DNA from: Phycisphaeraceae bacterium
GTDB lineage: Bacteria > Planctomycetota > Phycisphaerae > Phycisphaerales > UBA1924
NCBI GenBank assembly: GCA_009827205.1
Contig: WUAK01000026.1
Coordinates: 1-15,686, forward strand
Direction: 5' to 3'
Length of the DNA: 15,686 nt
Positions 6,263-12,661 of this stretch are shown here, in pieces. Every line of letters starts with the position of its first letter. Positions within the stretch are counted from its first letter, which is position 1. A program made the position numbers and the translations under genes. The notes beneath the pieces are model-generated. The model did no database searches and was not told the DNA's origin. It saw only the letters and a list, made by a program, of their open reading frames with translations.

Positions 6263-6268
6263 TATCCT
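6263..6268 (+). promoter_or_regulatory. candidate -10 element (TATCCT) of the gene at 6292
   Basis: TATCCT, preceded by C and followed by CT, lies 23 bases before ATG 6292. It is nearly identical in context to the candidate before rpsR (CTATCCTC in both). No -35 box is clear. Confidence 0.3.
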
Positions 6269-6291
6269 CTGGCCCAGACGGAGGAACCGCC

Positions 6292-7242
6292 ATGCCCGCC
6301 TCAATTGATGCGCTCCTGGACAAGCTGATCGACTACGCCGGGCTCTTCCCTCCCGCGCAGCTGGACATGGATCCCGCGGTTACCGAGTTCGCAAGGCATC
6401 TCCGCGGGCCGCACGCGGGCGTGCTGAGCCACTTCATCTGCCCCGCCTGGAGACTCGACGAGCTCACAAAGCACGCGTCGATGGTTATGCCCGGCACGTT
6501 CGCCACCAGCGGGTACACCGAGATGGCCGACGTCACCCCTCCCTGGAAGGTTGCTGCGATCGTGAAAGCCGACGACCCGCAGACCGGGCTCGAACAGGTC
6601 AAGGCGTTCAACGAGCACCACAGCGACGAACGCAACGGCCTCGCGAACATCGACGCCATCGAGATCAAAGCTCTGAGCGCGTCGTTCATCGACGAAGCGC
6701 TTGAGGCGATGCCCGACGACATCATCCCGTTCTTCGAGATCGACCACCGCGAAGACCCGCGGGGCATGATCGCGGCTCTATCCGGGCTCCCCGCCGCGGC
6801 GAAGATCCGCACGGGAGGCGTCACGCCCGAACTCATCCCAACACCTGAGGAGGTCGCCAGATTCATTTGGTGCTGCCAGATCGGGGATGTCCCGTTCAAG
6901 TGCACCGCGGGCCTGCACCACCCGCTCCGAGGCGACTACAGGCTCACGTACGAAGACGGATCAGACAATGGAACCATGTTCGGGTTCCTCAATGTCTTCC
7001 TCACAAGCGCATTCATCCGTCACGGCAAGATCGATGAAGCACAGGCCGCGACGCTGCTCGTCGAAACCGACAAAGACAAGCTCAGCTTCGACGACCATGG
7101 CGCTTCATGGAACGCGCCCAGCGGCGAAGTCTCAGTCACTACGGACGAGATCATCGACGCGAGGCGGCAATTCTCGTTCAGCTACGGCTCCTGCAGCTTC
7201 ACCGAGCCAACAGAAGAGCTCGCCGGGCTGGGCTGGCTCTGA
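6292..7242 (+). CDS. conserved protein of unassigned function
   Basis: This 316-residue soluble protein shows blocks I associate with a widespread but uncharacterised bacterial family: LIDYAGLFPPAQLDM near the N-terminus, then alternating beta/alpha segments, KIRTGGVTPELIPTPEEVA (171-189), VPFKCTAGLHHPLRGDY (200-216), GFLNVFLTSAF (231-241) and a closing FSYGSCSFTEP (296-306). The order of hydrophobic strands ending in charged or glycine-rich turns (for example FFEIDHRED, KIRTGG, FKCTAGLHH) suggests a TIM-barrel-like enzyme with conserved Lys171, Arg173, Lys203, His209 and His210 around a site. That is inference from pattern only. ATG 6292 has GAGGAA 5 bases upstream. The frame is open back to 6229, but that segment lacks a ribosome site. 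It is preceded by a candidate -10 element and converges on the membrane protein gene ending at 7258. Confidence 0.8.
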   Translation: MPASIDALLDKLIDYAGLFPPAQLDMDPAVTEFARHLRGPHAGVLSHFICPAWRLDELTKHASMVMPGTFATSGYTEMADVTPPWKVAAIVKADDPQTGLEQVKAFNEHHSDERNGLANIDAIEIKALSASFIDEALEAMPDDIIPFFEIDHREDPRGMIAALSGLPAAAKIRTGGVTPELIPTPEEVARFIWCCQIGDVPFKCTAGLHHPLRGDYRLTYEDGSDNGTMFGFLNVFLTSAFIRHGKIDEAQAATLLVETDKDKLSFDDHGASWNAPSGEVSVTTDEIIDARRQFSFSYGSCSFTEPTEELAGLGWL

Positions 7243-7257
7243 GTGGGCTCGTTCTGA

Positions 7258-7632
7258 TCACGCCGGCTTCTTCGTCACCACCGCAGCGCCGATCAGCGTC
7301 ATGGGCGCGAGCATCACGATGAAACTGATGTGATACCACGCCGGGGCGAGGTGCCACATCGATCCCTCGACACCGATCCCGACCAACGTGAGCAGGACCG
7401 CCAGCGCGAGCGGGGCTTTGCCTCTCTTGGCCACCAACCGGCATAAGGCGCCCGCACAGACCGACTGCAGGAGCGTGATCGCCAGCGTCACCAGGAGCGG
7501 CACGGCTTCGAAGCACGAGCCGTCCTCCCCGATCGCGTCGGGGAAAATCGCACGCACAAGGGTCATGTTCCCGAAGTGCAGGACGCTCCAGACGATGAAA
7601 CCGACGATGACAGCACCGATTGCCTTGCCCAT
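7258..7632 (-). CDS. four-helix membrane protein, function unknown
   Basis: This 124-residue protein has four predicted membrane helices (about 5-25, 43-66, 72-91 and 99-120) joined by short loops, with a KKPA tail. No family motif is recognised. ATG 7632 was chosen because GGAG lies 7 bases upstream on the minus strand; an in-frame ATG at 7665 would add 11 residues without a ribosome site. It starts 53 bases after the SRPBCC gene on the same strand and is the likely third gene of the arsR transcript, so its expression is probably ArsR-controlled. The stop lies 15 bases from the stop of the convergent gene at 7242. Confidence 0.72.
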   Translation of the reverse strand: MGKAIGAVIVGFIVWSVLHFGNMTLVRAIFPDAIGEDGSCFEAVPLLVTLAITLLQSVCAGALCRLVAKRGKAPLALAVLLTLVGIGVEGSMWHLAPAWYHISFIVMLAPMTLIGAAVVTKKPA

Positions 7633-7685
7633 TTCGATTCTCCAAGATAAGAACCACCCCACCACGGGCGGCTATGTGATTGAGT

Positions 7686-8219
7686 TCAGATCCAGTTCTC
7701 GGTTCGGCACCTCTTGGGTGAGAACAAACCCGCGATCTTGATGAGCGCCATAAACAGCGTTCTGTGTACGAACGTAGGCTTGCCCGTCTCGACGATGGCC
7801 TTGATGTTGTTGCAGATGAGTGTGCCGCCCGAGGCCATGTTCTTGGCGGTCTTGGTGCCCATGGGCAGGTTCTCGCACGTCAGCGTGAGCTCGATGCCCC
7901 CGTCTTGCTCGGTGATGTCATAGATCACAGTGCACTCCGGGTCGTCGTACGAGGTAAACTTGAGCGTGTGCGCAAAGCGTGTGTAGGGTGTGTACTCGAG
8001 GATCTTCCCAATCATCGAAACGTACTTGCCGTCGGGCGACCGCATGGACATCGTCGTGCCCGGCTCGTAATTCTTGGCGTGCATCCTGCAGTAGAAGATC
8101 GCTTTCTGGATGTCATCCGTCTTTGTGAGCTCGTGGAACACCTGCTGAGCGGTGCCTCGGATGAACACCTTGTAGATCGCCTTGCGTGCGGCCTCATCGA
8201 TCACTTTCGTCGTTGCCAT
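7686..8219 (-). CDS. SRPBCC / AHSA1-type ligand-binding protein
   Basis: This 177-residue protein belongs to the START/Bet v1-like SRPBCC superfamily, helix-grip folds with a hydrophobic cavity. Visible features are the opening strand IYKVFIRGTAQQVFHELT (15-32), MSMRSPDGKYVSMIGKI, the LEYTPYTRFAHTLKF strand pair (74-88) and the long closing helix GGTLICNNIKAIVETGKPT (131-149). After this helix comes an unusual extension of ~28 residues (150-177), partly hydrophobic (LFMALIKIAGLF), which may be a membrane-contacting helix. ATG 8219 lies inside the arsR gene, overlapping it by 26 bases in another frame, the usual arrangement of ArsR-SRPBCC pairs. The pair is widespread; ligand and role are generally unknown, and none can be named here. 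Confidence 0.87.
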   Translation of the reverse strand: MATTKVIDEAARKAIYKVFIRGTAQQVFHELTKTDDIQKAIFYCRMHAKNYEPGTTMSMRSPDGKYVSMIGKILEYTPYTRFAHTLKFTSYDDPECTVIYDITEQDGGIELTLTCENLPMGTKTAKNMASGGTLICNNIKAIVETGKPTFVHRTLFMALIKIAGLFSPKRCRTENWI

Positions 8220-8556
8220 TGTGCGGTTCCTTGTTTGCTTCTTCGATGCGGTACTTGATGGACGTGAGGTGCCCGGCCCACTGCTTGCTGTACTCCGTTG
8301 TCCAGCGGTCGTAGATCTGCTGGATCGGAACGGTGTTGTGGTACAGACGCTTGGTTCGTCCCTCTCGCTCACGGATGAGAAGGCCGGCGTCTTCCAGAAC
8401 CTGGATGTGCTTGAGCACCGCGATCCTGCTGGTGCCAAAGTGAGAACAGACATCCCCCACTTTCACGCCTGGCGAGTCCTTGACGAGGTCGAGGATCCGC
8501 CGGCGGTCGGCGTGGGCGAGAGCCGCGAAGACCGCATCCATGGAGTCGTGGCTCAT
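8194..8556 (-). CDS. ArsR-family winged-helix repressor
   Basis: This 120-residue DNA-binding protein has a winged helix-turn-helix at about 6-75: AALAHADRRRILDLVKDSPG, then GDVCSHFGTSRIAVLKHIQVLEDAGLL (recognition helix), then the wing IREREGRTKRLYH. The tail IYDRWTTEYSKQWAGHL is typical of ArsR regulators paired with SRPBCC proteins. It has one cysteine (Cys37) and lacks the ELCVCDL metal-site motif, so it is unlikely to be an arsenic or metal sensor. ATG 8556 is taken as the start; ATG 8541 is an alternative. No clear ribosome site precedes either, and the predicted transcription start near 8561 leaves almost no leader. The inverted repeat over its own -10 element points to autorepression of the whole minus-strand operon. 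Confidence 0.88.
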   Translation of the reverse strand: MSHDSMDAVFAALAHADRRRILDLVKDSPGVKVGDVCSHFGTSRIAVLKHIQVLEDAGLLIREREGRTKRLYHNTVPIQQIYDRWTTEYSKQWAGHLTSIKYRIEEANKEPHNGNDESDR

Positions 8557-8557
8557 G

Positions 8558-8575
8558 TGTAACGTATAGGTTACA
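8558..8575. promoter_or_regulatory. candidate ArsR operator (TGTAAC-N6-GTTACA)
   Basis: A perfect inverted repeat of 6-base arms, TGTAAC (8558-8563) and GTTACA (8570-8575), spaced by 6 bases, lies directly over the arsR -10 element and ends 2 bases before its start codon. The size and position fit a dimeric winged-helix repressor that blocks its own promoter. Confidence 0.75.
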
Positions 8576-8596
8576 TATGAGCACGCCACTTGTCAA
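8568..8596 (-). promoter_or_regulatory. arsR promoter (TTGACA - 17 bases - TAACCT)
   Basis: On the minus strand a perfect TTGACA (8591-8596) is followed by exactly 17 bases and TAACCT (8568-8573). Transcription would start near 8561, only a few bases before ATG 8556. The region is noticeably AT-richer than its surroundings. This is the best promoter in the window. Confidence 0.72.
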
Positions 8597-8662
8597 CCTC
8601 ACCATACAAAAATGACGCCAACGGCCCCCAACAGCGGTTTCTGGTCCGCTCGGGGCCGGGTC

Positions 8663-8668
8663 TAGACT
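8663..8668 (+). promoter_or_regulatory. candidate -10 element (TAGACT) of fahA
   Basis: TAGACT lies 39 bases before the fahA start. A weak -35-like TTCTGG (8639-8644) is 18 bases upstream. The same hexamer in a similar context (CTAGACT) occurs before the gene at 12017. Confidence 0.35.
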
Positions 8669-8707
8669 CACCCGAACCAGAGACTTGAGCCCCAGAGGAG
8701 CCCCGAG

Positions 8708-10090
8708 ATGCCCTACGAGATCGACGAGACCCACGACCAGAACCTCAAGAGCTGGGTCGAGTCCGCAAACGATCCCGAAACGGACTTTCCGATTCAGAAC
8801 CTCCCGTTTGTCCGCGCGGTCTTCACCGACGACGAGGAACAGGAGACGTTCATTGCGTCTGGCGTGGTGATCGGCAGCAAGCTGCTCGTACTCGACCTGA
8901 TCGCCCAGGAGGGCTTCCTCGACGGTTTCGTTGACGACGAGATCATGAGCACGATGCTCATCGATGAGTACTTCAGCCAGCTCTCACGTGATGATCGAGC
9001 CAAGTTCAGATCGAGACTCGTTTCTCTACTCGACAAGGACAACGCCGAGCTGCGCGACCACGAGCTCGCCGAGCACACGCTCTTCGATGTAGCCGATGTC
9101 GAGCTCTTGCCCGCGTTTGATTGCCGGGACTACACAGATTTCTACGCCTCTGTGTACCACGCCACGAACGTCGGCTCGATGTTCCGCCCCGACAACCCGC
9201 TCTTGCCAAACTACAAGTGGATCCCGGTCGGGTACCACGGCAGGGCTTCGTCTGTCGTCCCGAGCGGAACCACCGTGCGGAGGCCAGTCGGCCAGCTTTC
9301 ACCCGCTGAAGAAGGCGGCGCGCCGGGCTTTGGGCCCTGCAAACTGCTTGATTATGAGCTCGAACTGGGTGTTGTGGTCGGGCGCGGCAACGAGCTCGGC
9401 CAGCCGATCCCGATCGCCGAAGCCGAAGATCACATCCTCGGTGTGTGCCTGCTGAACGACTGGTCGGCGCGTGATATGCAGAAATGGGAGTACGTGCCGC
9501 TGGGGCCGTTCCTTGCCAAAAACTTCGCGACGACGGTTTCGCCCTACATCGTGACGATGGAAGCGCTCGCACCGTTCCGCTGCCCGGCGATGACGCGTGA
9601 CGACGACGACCCGAAGCCCCTGGCACATCTTCATGATGAGAACGACCAGTCACACGGGGGCATCGACATCACGCTCGAAGTCTTCCTCGCGTCGAAGCAG
9701 ATGCGTGACCAGGACCTGGAGCCGATCAGGCTCAGCAAGGGCTCGTTCAAGGACATGTACTGGACGATCGCGCAGATGCTGACGCACCACTCGAGCAACG
9801 GGTGCAACATGCAGCCGGGCGACCTGCTGGGCTCGGGCACCATCTCGGGCCCGACGCGAGAAGCACGCGGCTGCCTGCTCGAACTCACTTGGGACGGCGA
9901 CCCGTTCGCCGAGACCCCAAAGCTCGTGCCTGGCACCCAGCGGACCCCGATCGAACTGCCCACGGGCGAGGAGCGTAAGTTCCTTGCCGATGGTGATGAG
10001 GTCATCATCCGAGGCTATTGCGAGCGGGATGGGTTCCGCAGGATCGGGCTCGGTGAGTGCCGGGGGATCATCGAGCCGGCACTGATTTAG
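8708..10090 (+). CDS. fahA: fumarylacetoacetase
   Basis: Fumarylacetoacetase hydrolyses 4-fumarylacetoacetate to fumarate and acetoacetate, the last step of tyrosine and homogentisate breakdown, in the cytoplasm. At 460 residues it is a little longer than animal FAH (about 420). An N-terminal beta domain (to about 130) is followed by the FAH catalytic domain with all key residues by comparison with mouse FAH: metal-binding Asp144 and catalytic His151 in DYTDFYASVYHATNVG, YHGRASSVVPSG, Glu217 and Glu219 in DYELELG, Asp251 in NDWSARD, Lys271 in FLAKNFATTVSP, and LGSGTISGP near the end. ATG 8708 has AGAGGAG 7 bases upstream. It is transcribed away from arsR, with 151 bases between, and stands alone: no homogentisate dioxygenase, hydroxyphenylpyruvate dioxygenase or isomerase gene is nearby in this window. 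Confidence 0.96.
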   Translation: MPYEIDETHDQNLKSWVESANDPETDFPIQNLPFVRAVFTDDEEQETFIASGVVIGSKLLVLDLIAQEGFLDGFVDDEIMSTMLIDEYFSQLSRDDRAKFRSRLVSLLDKDNAELRDHELAEHTLFDVADVELLPAFDCRDYTDFYASVYHATNVGSMFRPDNPLLPNYKWIPVGYHGRASSVVPSGTTVRRPVGQLSPAEEGGAPGFGPCKLLDYELELGVVVGRGNELGQPIPIAEAEDHILGVCLLNDWSARDMQKWEYVPLGPFLAKNFATTVSPYIVTMEALAPFRCPAMTRDDDDPKPLAHLHDENDQSHGGIDITLEVFLASKQMRDQDLEPIRLSKGSFKDMYWTIAQMLTHHSSNGCNMQPGDLLGSGTISGPTREARGCLLELTWDGDPFAETPKLVPGTQRTPIELPTGEERKFLADGDEVIIRGYCERDGFRRIGLGECRGIIEPALI

Positions 10091-10269
10091 GCGGAGACTG
10101 GACAAACCCGCCTGATATGCCCGATTCGAGGCATCTCGTACCCGATTCTGACAGCCCTCGATTGGGCCCGGATTTGTTGGTAAGATTGATATTACGAAGA
10201 GGCTTTCACTGACCGCATTCAGGTCCACCGGAATCGAGGGAATTCTGTTGCGGCATACGGGGACACACC

Positions 10270-10623
10270 ATGGCTAAGGGCGGCGGAAAGAACGCAATTC
10301 TCCTGATCATCGCGATAGCTGCGATCGGCGGTGCCATTTACGGCATCTCGACGATGGGCGGTTCGAACCCCCAGGAACAGCAGATGGTCCACTACATCGA
10401 TCCCGAGTCGGTGCTGAATGACCCTCAAGATGTAGCGAGCATGACTGTCGAGGAATTCAAGAAGCGTCGAAACGACGTCATCCTTAGTTCCGCAGAGGCA
10501 GACGAACGCCGCGTCAGCGCCGGTCAGTGCCCGCACTGCGAGAAATTCTTTCCGCTTGTCGGACACGGCGAGGCTCCCGAGAACTGCCCTGTCTGTGATG
10601 GCGAGCTGACCGAAGCCTACTGA
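10270..10623 (+). CDS. small membrane-anchored zinc-ribbon protein
   Basis: This 117-residue protein starts with a short basic stretch and one hydrophobic helix (about 8-27), followed by a linker and a C-terminal zinc-ribbon-like module with CPHC (Cys87, Cys90) and CPVC (Cys106, Cys109), which would bind one zinc ion. The N-terminus looks like an uncleaved anchor (MAKGGGKNA before the helix), so the ribbon may be on either side of the membrane. The middle part (about 52-84), with EEFKKRRND, is charged and probably helical. ATG 10270 has a GGGGAC purine stretch about 7 bases upstream. I know of no assigned function. It stands alone, 179 bases after fahA, and converges on the FIST gene. Confidence 0.75.
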   Translation: MAKGGGKNAILLIIAIAAIGGAIYGISTMGGSNPQEQQMVHYIDPESVLNDPQDVASMTVEEFKKRRNDVILSSAEADERRVSAGQCPHCEKFFPLVGHGEAPENCPVCDGELTEAY

Positions 10624-10667
10624 TTTATCCCAGAGGGATTGACCAGTAGTAGAGATGTGAAATTGAC

Positions 10668-11945
10668 TTACGCGGGCCTGTCGCTTCGAAAGAGCGTCAG
10701 GCCCGCTGTCATTGTGTGAAGGTAGCTCATCTCCCCCACTGGCCCAATCTCTCCGCCAGAGAACGCGCCCGCGAGCGGGAGATCCTGTCTCCCCACGTCG
10801 ATGTGCTGGCCGCTCTTGGCCTGCTCCACGCCAGCCGCTGCGGGGGAGAACGCACGGATGACAGCAGACGCGTCGGTGCTCGACTCTCCGAATAGCTTGA
10901 CGCCCCGGTGAGCGCAGGTGAACAGCAGCCCAGCGTCGGGCTTCGGGTTGAGCTTCTGCGCATCGAGGACCATTTCGAGATCGCCACGAGCACTCTCAGC
11001 GTCGCGGACGTGAAGCTGAACAGTCTGCCCCACTCGGAAAAAATCGTCCGAGATCACAGCGCCGTTCGAGTTCTCGATCGCTTTCACGCCTCGGATCAGG
11101 AAATCACCCTGCCCGAAGCGCTCTTTGTACTCATTGATGACCCTGCCCAGCAGCATGCCCTTGGTCAGCGCCGTGCGAGACTTGGCCGAGAGACCCTGCA
11201 CCGCGTCGCGTAGCGATTCGACCGCTTTTTTCCCTGAGAGTTCGAGGATCACATTGTCGCGGGCCTTGGTCACAAGCATGGTCGGGCCGATGGGTTTGCA
11301 GCCCTGGCTGACGACGCCGTCGATCGCGATATCGCCCGAGATGCTGAGACCGAGACCACCAGCGGTCATCATCTGGTCGTTGAGACCGATGACGTTCTGA
11401 CCCGGCGCATTTCCTGACGAGGCGAGCGACCCGATGATCGGTGCGTGCTTACTGGCCAGGCTCATCGTGGGAAGCGTGCGCACGAGCGGCACCGAGTACG
11501 GATCGGCGAAGACAAATGTCGCGGCGTGCCCGGGTTCGATGTGCATCGCGGGAGCGAATTCATCCTTGTACCAATCAGGCGAGGGCTGGTCGGGCACGCG
11601 GGGAAGATCCGCCAGCAGAAAGGGCCTGATGTTGACCCCGGGCATCGATGCGAGCAAGAGCGAGATGCCCGGACCCGACTCGACCTCGACGCTCCCGCCG
11701 ATGACACCCGATGCCGACATCGTCACGAGGTATCGCGCATCGGTGATCCGGCCCACGAGAGCGGCAATCTCGCCTGCCCGGGGCACATGAGGAGCGGTCA
11801 GAAACAGGAATGCAAGGTCCGGTCTGGCGCCGCCCAATCGCTGAACCGCGCGATCGGCTACTTCCTTCGCGGCCTGCGGACTCTCGGCGCGGACCGAAAG
11901 CGAGGCGGCGTAGCTCGGAATAGTACGTTGGGCAGCCGTTGCCAT
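10668..11945 (-). CDS. FIST N and C domain protein
   Basis: This 425-residue protein has the two FIST domains and little else: FIST-N from about 35 to 235 (LAFLFLTAPH, TMSASGVIGGSVEVE, FADPYSVPLVRTL, PIIGSLASSG, ending VVSQGCKPIGP) and FIST-C from about 236 to 412 (FLIRGVKAIE, LLFTCAHRGVKLFG, GAFSGGEIGPVG, LHTMTAGL). FIST is a sensory domain proposed to bind small ligands such as amino acids; it is often fused to kinases or chemoreceptors but also occurs alone, as here. There is no signal peptide or membrane helix, so it is cytoplasmic. I start it at ATG 11945, preceded closely by AGGGG. The frame is open to 12041, but that extension overlaps the divergent gene and does not resemble the family. 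No histidine kinase or other output gene lies nearby. Confidence 0.87.
   Translation of the reverse strand: MATAAQRTIPSYAASLSVRAESPQAAKEVADRAVQRLGGARPDLAFLFLTAPHVPRAGEIAALVGRITDARYLVTMSASGVIGGSVEVESGPGISLLLASMPGVNIRPFLLADLPRVPDQPSPDWYKDEFAPAMHIEPGHAATFVFADPYSVPLVRTLPTMSLASKHAPIIGSLASSGNAPGQNVIGLNDQMMTAGGLGLSISGDIAIDGVVSQGCKPIGPTMLVTKARDNVILELSGKKAVESLRDAVQGLSAKSRTALTKGMLLGRVINEYKERFGQGDFLIRGVKAIENSNGAVISDDFFRVGQTVQLHVRDAESARGDLEMVLDAQKLNPKPDAGLLFTCAHRGVKLFGESSTDASAVIRAFSPAAAGVEQAKSGQHIDVGRQDLPLAGAFSGGEIGPVGEMSYLHTMTAGLTLFRSDRPA
10672..10706. terminator. strong hairpin between convergent genes
   Basis: GCGGGCCTG (10672-10680) pairs perfectly with CAGGCCCGC (10698-10706), extended by CGCT/AGCG after one mismatch, with a 7-base loop. 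It covers the last codons of the FIST gene, 48 bases after the end of the zinc-ribbon gene. It could terminate transcription from both sides, though neither strand shows a proper T run. Confidence 0.45.
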
Positions 11946-11962
11946 ACCCCTGATGGTAGATC

Positions 11963-11998
11963 CCGGACACTCGCCGGACGCACTAGACTGTCCCGGAC
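11963..11998. repeat. three CCGGAC repeats in the FIST / membrane-protein divergent region
   Basis: CCGGAC occurs at 11963-11968, 11974-11979 and 11993-11998 within the 71-base divergent intergenic region; the outer two copies extend to TCCCGGAC. They flank the candidate -10 element at 11984. They could be repeated operator half-sites or chance in GC-rich DNA. Confidence 0.35.
11984..11989 (+). promoter_or_regulatory. candidate -10 element (TAGACT) of the gene at 12017
   Basis: TAGACT, preceded by C, lies 27 bases before the TTG start of the membrane protein gene. It is the same hexamer as before fahA. A -35 box is not evident. Confidence 0.35.
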
Positions 11999-12016
11999 CC
12001 CGCGAAAGGAACACCT

Positions 12017-12661
12017 TTGAGCAAGCACTCCTCAATCTCACGCGTCGCGACGATCATGTTTCTCTACGCGGCGCTCATGGTTGCGTTCGGCGTGCTCGCG
12101 TACCTGATCGCACCCCCAGGCGCCAACGCGACGACCGCGATCATCGCCACCGGTGCATGCGCCGCGATCATGGTCGCGATGGGCGTGATGTCGCTCATGA
12201 TCAAGACCAAACGCAGAGTCGGGATGATCGGGATTCATCTCGGGCTCGTACTGCCCCTCGTGTTTGCCGGCGTATTCCTGATGCGGGCCGGATCGAATTA
12301 CCGCTCTTCGGGCGTGTACAACTACTTCGAGGATTCGTACCAGGCGGATATCGAGTCGCGTGAGGTCACCGATACCGATTCACTCCGCGAGTCATTCCTT
12401 TCTGGAGCAAAACCAGAGAATGGCAAGGACATCCCCGAGTACGACAAGGCGTACCTCGGATTCATCCTCACACTGCTCTTTGGCTTCAGTGTCGCGGCGT
12501 TCATGTTCTTGCTGCTGAGCCGACCGGAACTCCCGCCCAAGCCTGAGGCGAAGGCAGCAGCCTCGAAACCAGAGAAAGCGAAGAAGCCGGATCCTGTAAA
12601 GGCAGAGCCAACGCCCGCTAGCGATCCAGCCGAGCCCGAGAAACCAGAATCCGAATCCTGA
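12017..12661 (+). CDS. four-helix membrane protein with charged C-terminal tail
   Basis: This 214-residue protein has three N-terminal membrane helices (about 11-32, 39-61 and 69-90), an extramembrane segment (91-145), a fourth helix (about 147-167) and a tail rich in Lys, Pro, Glu and Ala (from about 170). The closely packed first three helices, full of small residues, recall the TMEM14/UPF0136 type of small membrane protein, but I cannot confirm that family. The start is TTG 12017, supported by GAAAGGA 6 bases upstream; the first ATG in frame is 12056, which would cut into helix 1. The gene diverges from the FIST gene with 71 bases between. Its TGA stop directly touches that of the opposing gene, forming the palindrome TGATCA. 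Confidence 0.72.
   Translation: MSKHSSISRVATIMFLYAALMVAFGVLAYLIAPPGANATTAIIATGACAAIMVAMGVMSLMIKTKRRVGMIGIHLGLVLPLVFAGVFLMRAGSNYRSSGVYNYFEDSYQADIESREVTDTDSLRESFLSGAKPENGKDIPEYDKAYLGFILTLLFGFSVAAFMFLLLSRPELPPKPEAKAAASKPEKAKKPDPVKAEPTPASDPAEPEKPESES

Noticed and set aside
8194..8556. Arsenic-resistance regulator
   Set aside because: The ArsR-family protein lacks the paired-cysteine metal site, and no arsenate reductase or arsenite pump gene is nearby.
10117..10134. ATGCC/GGCAT hairpin after fahA as a terminator
   Set aside because: Only five base pairs with an 8-base loop and no T run.
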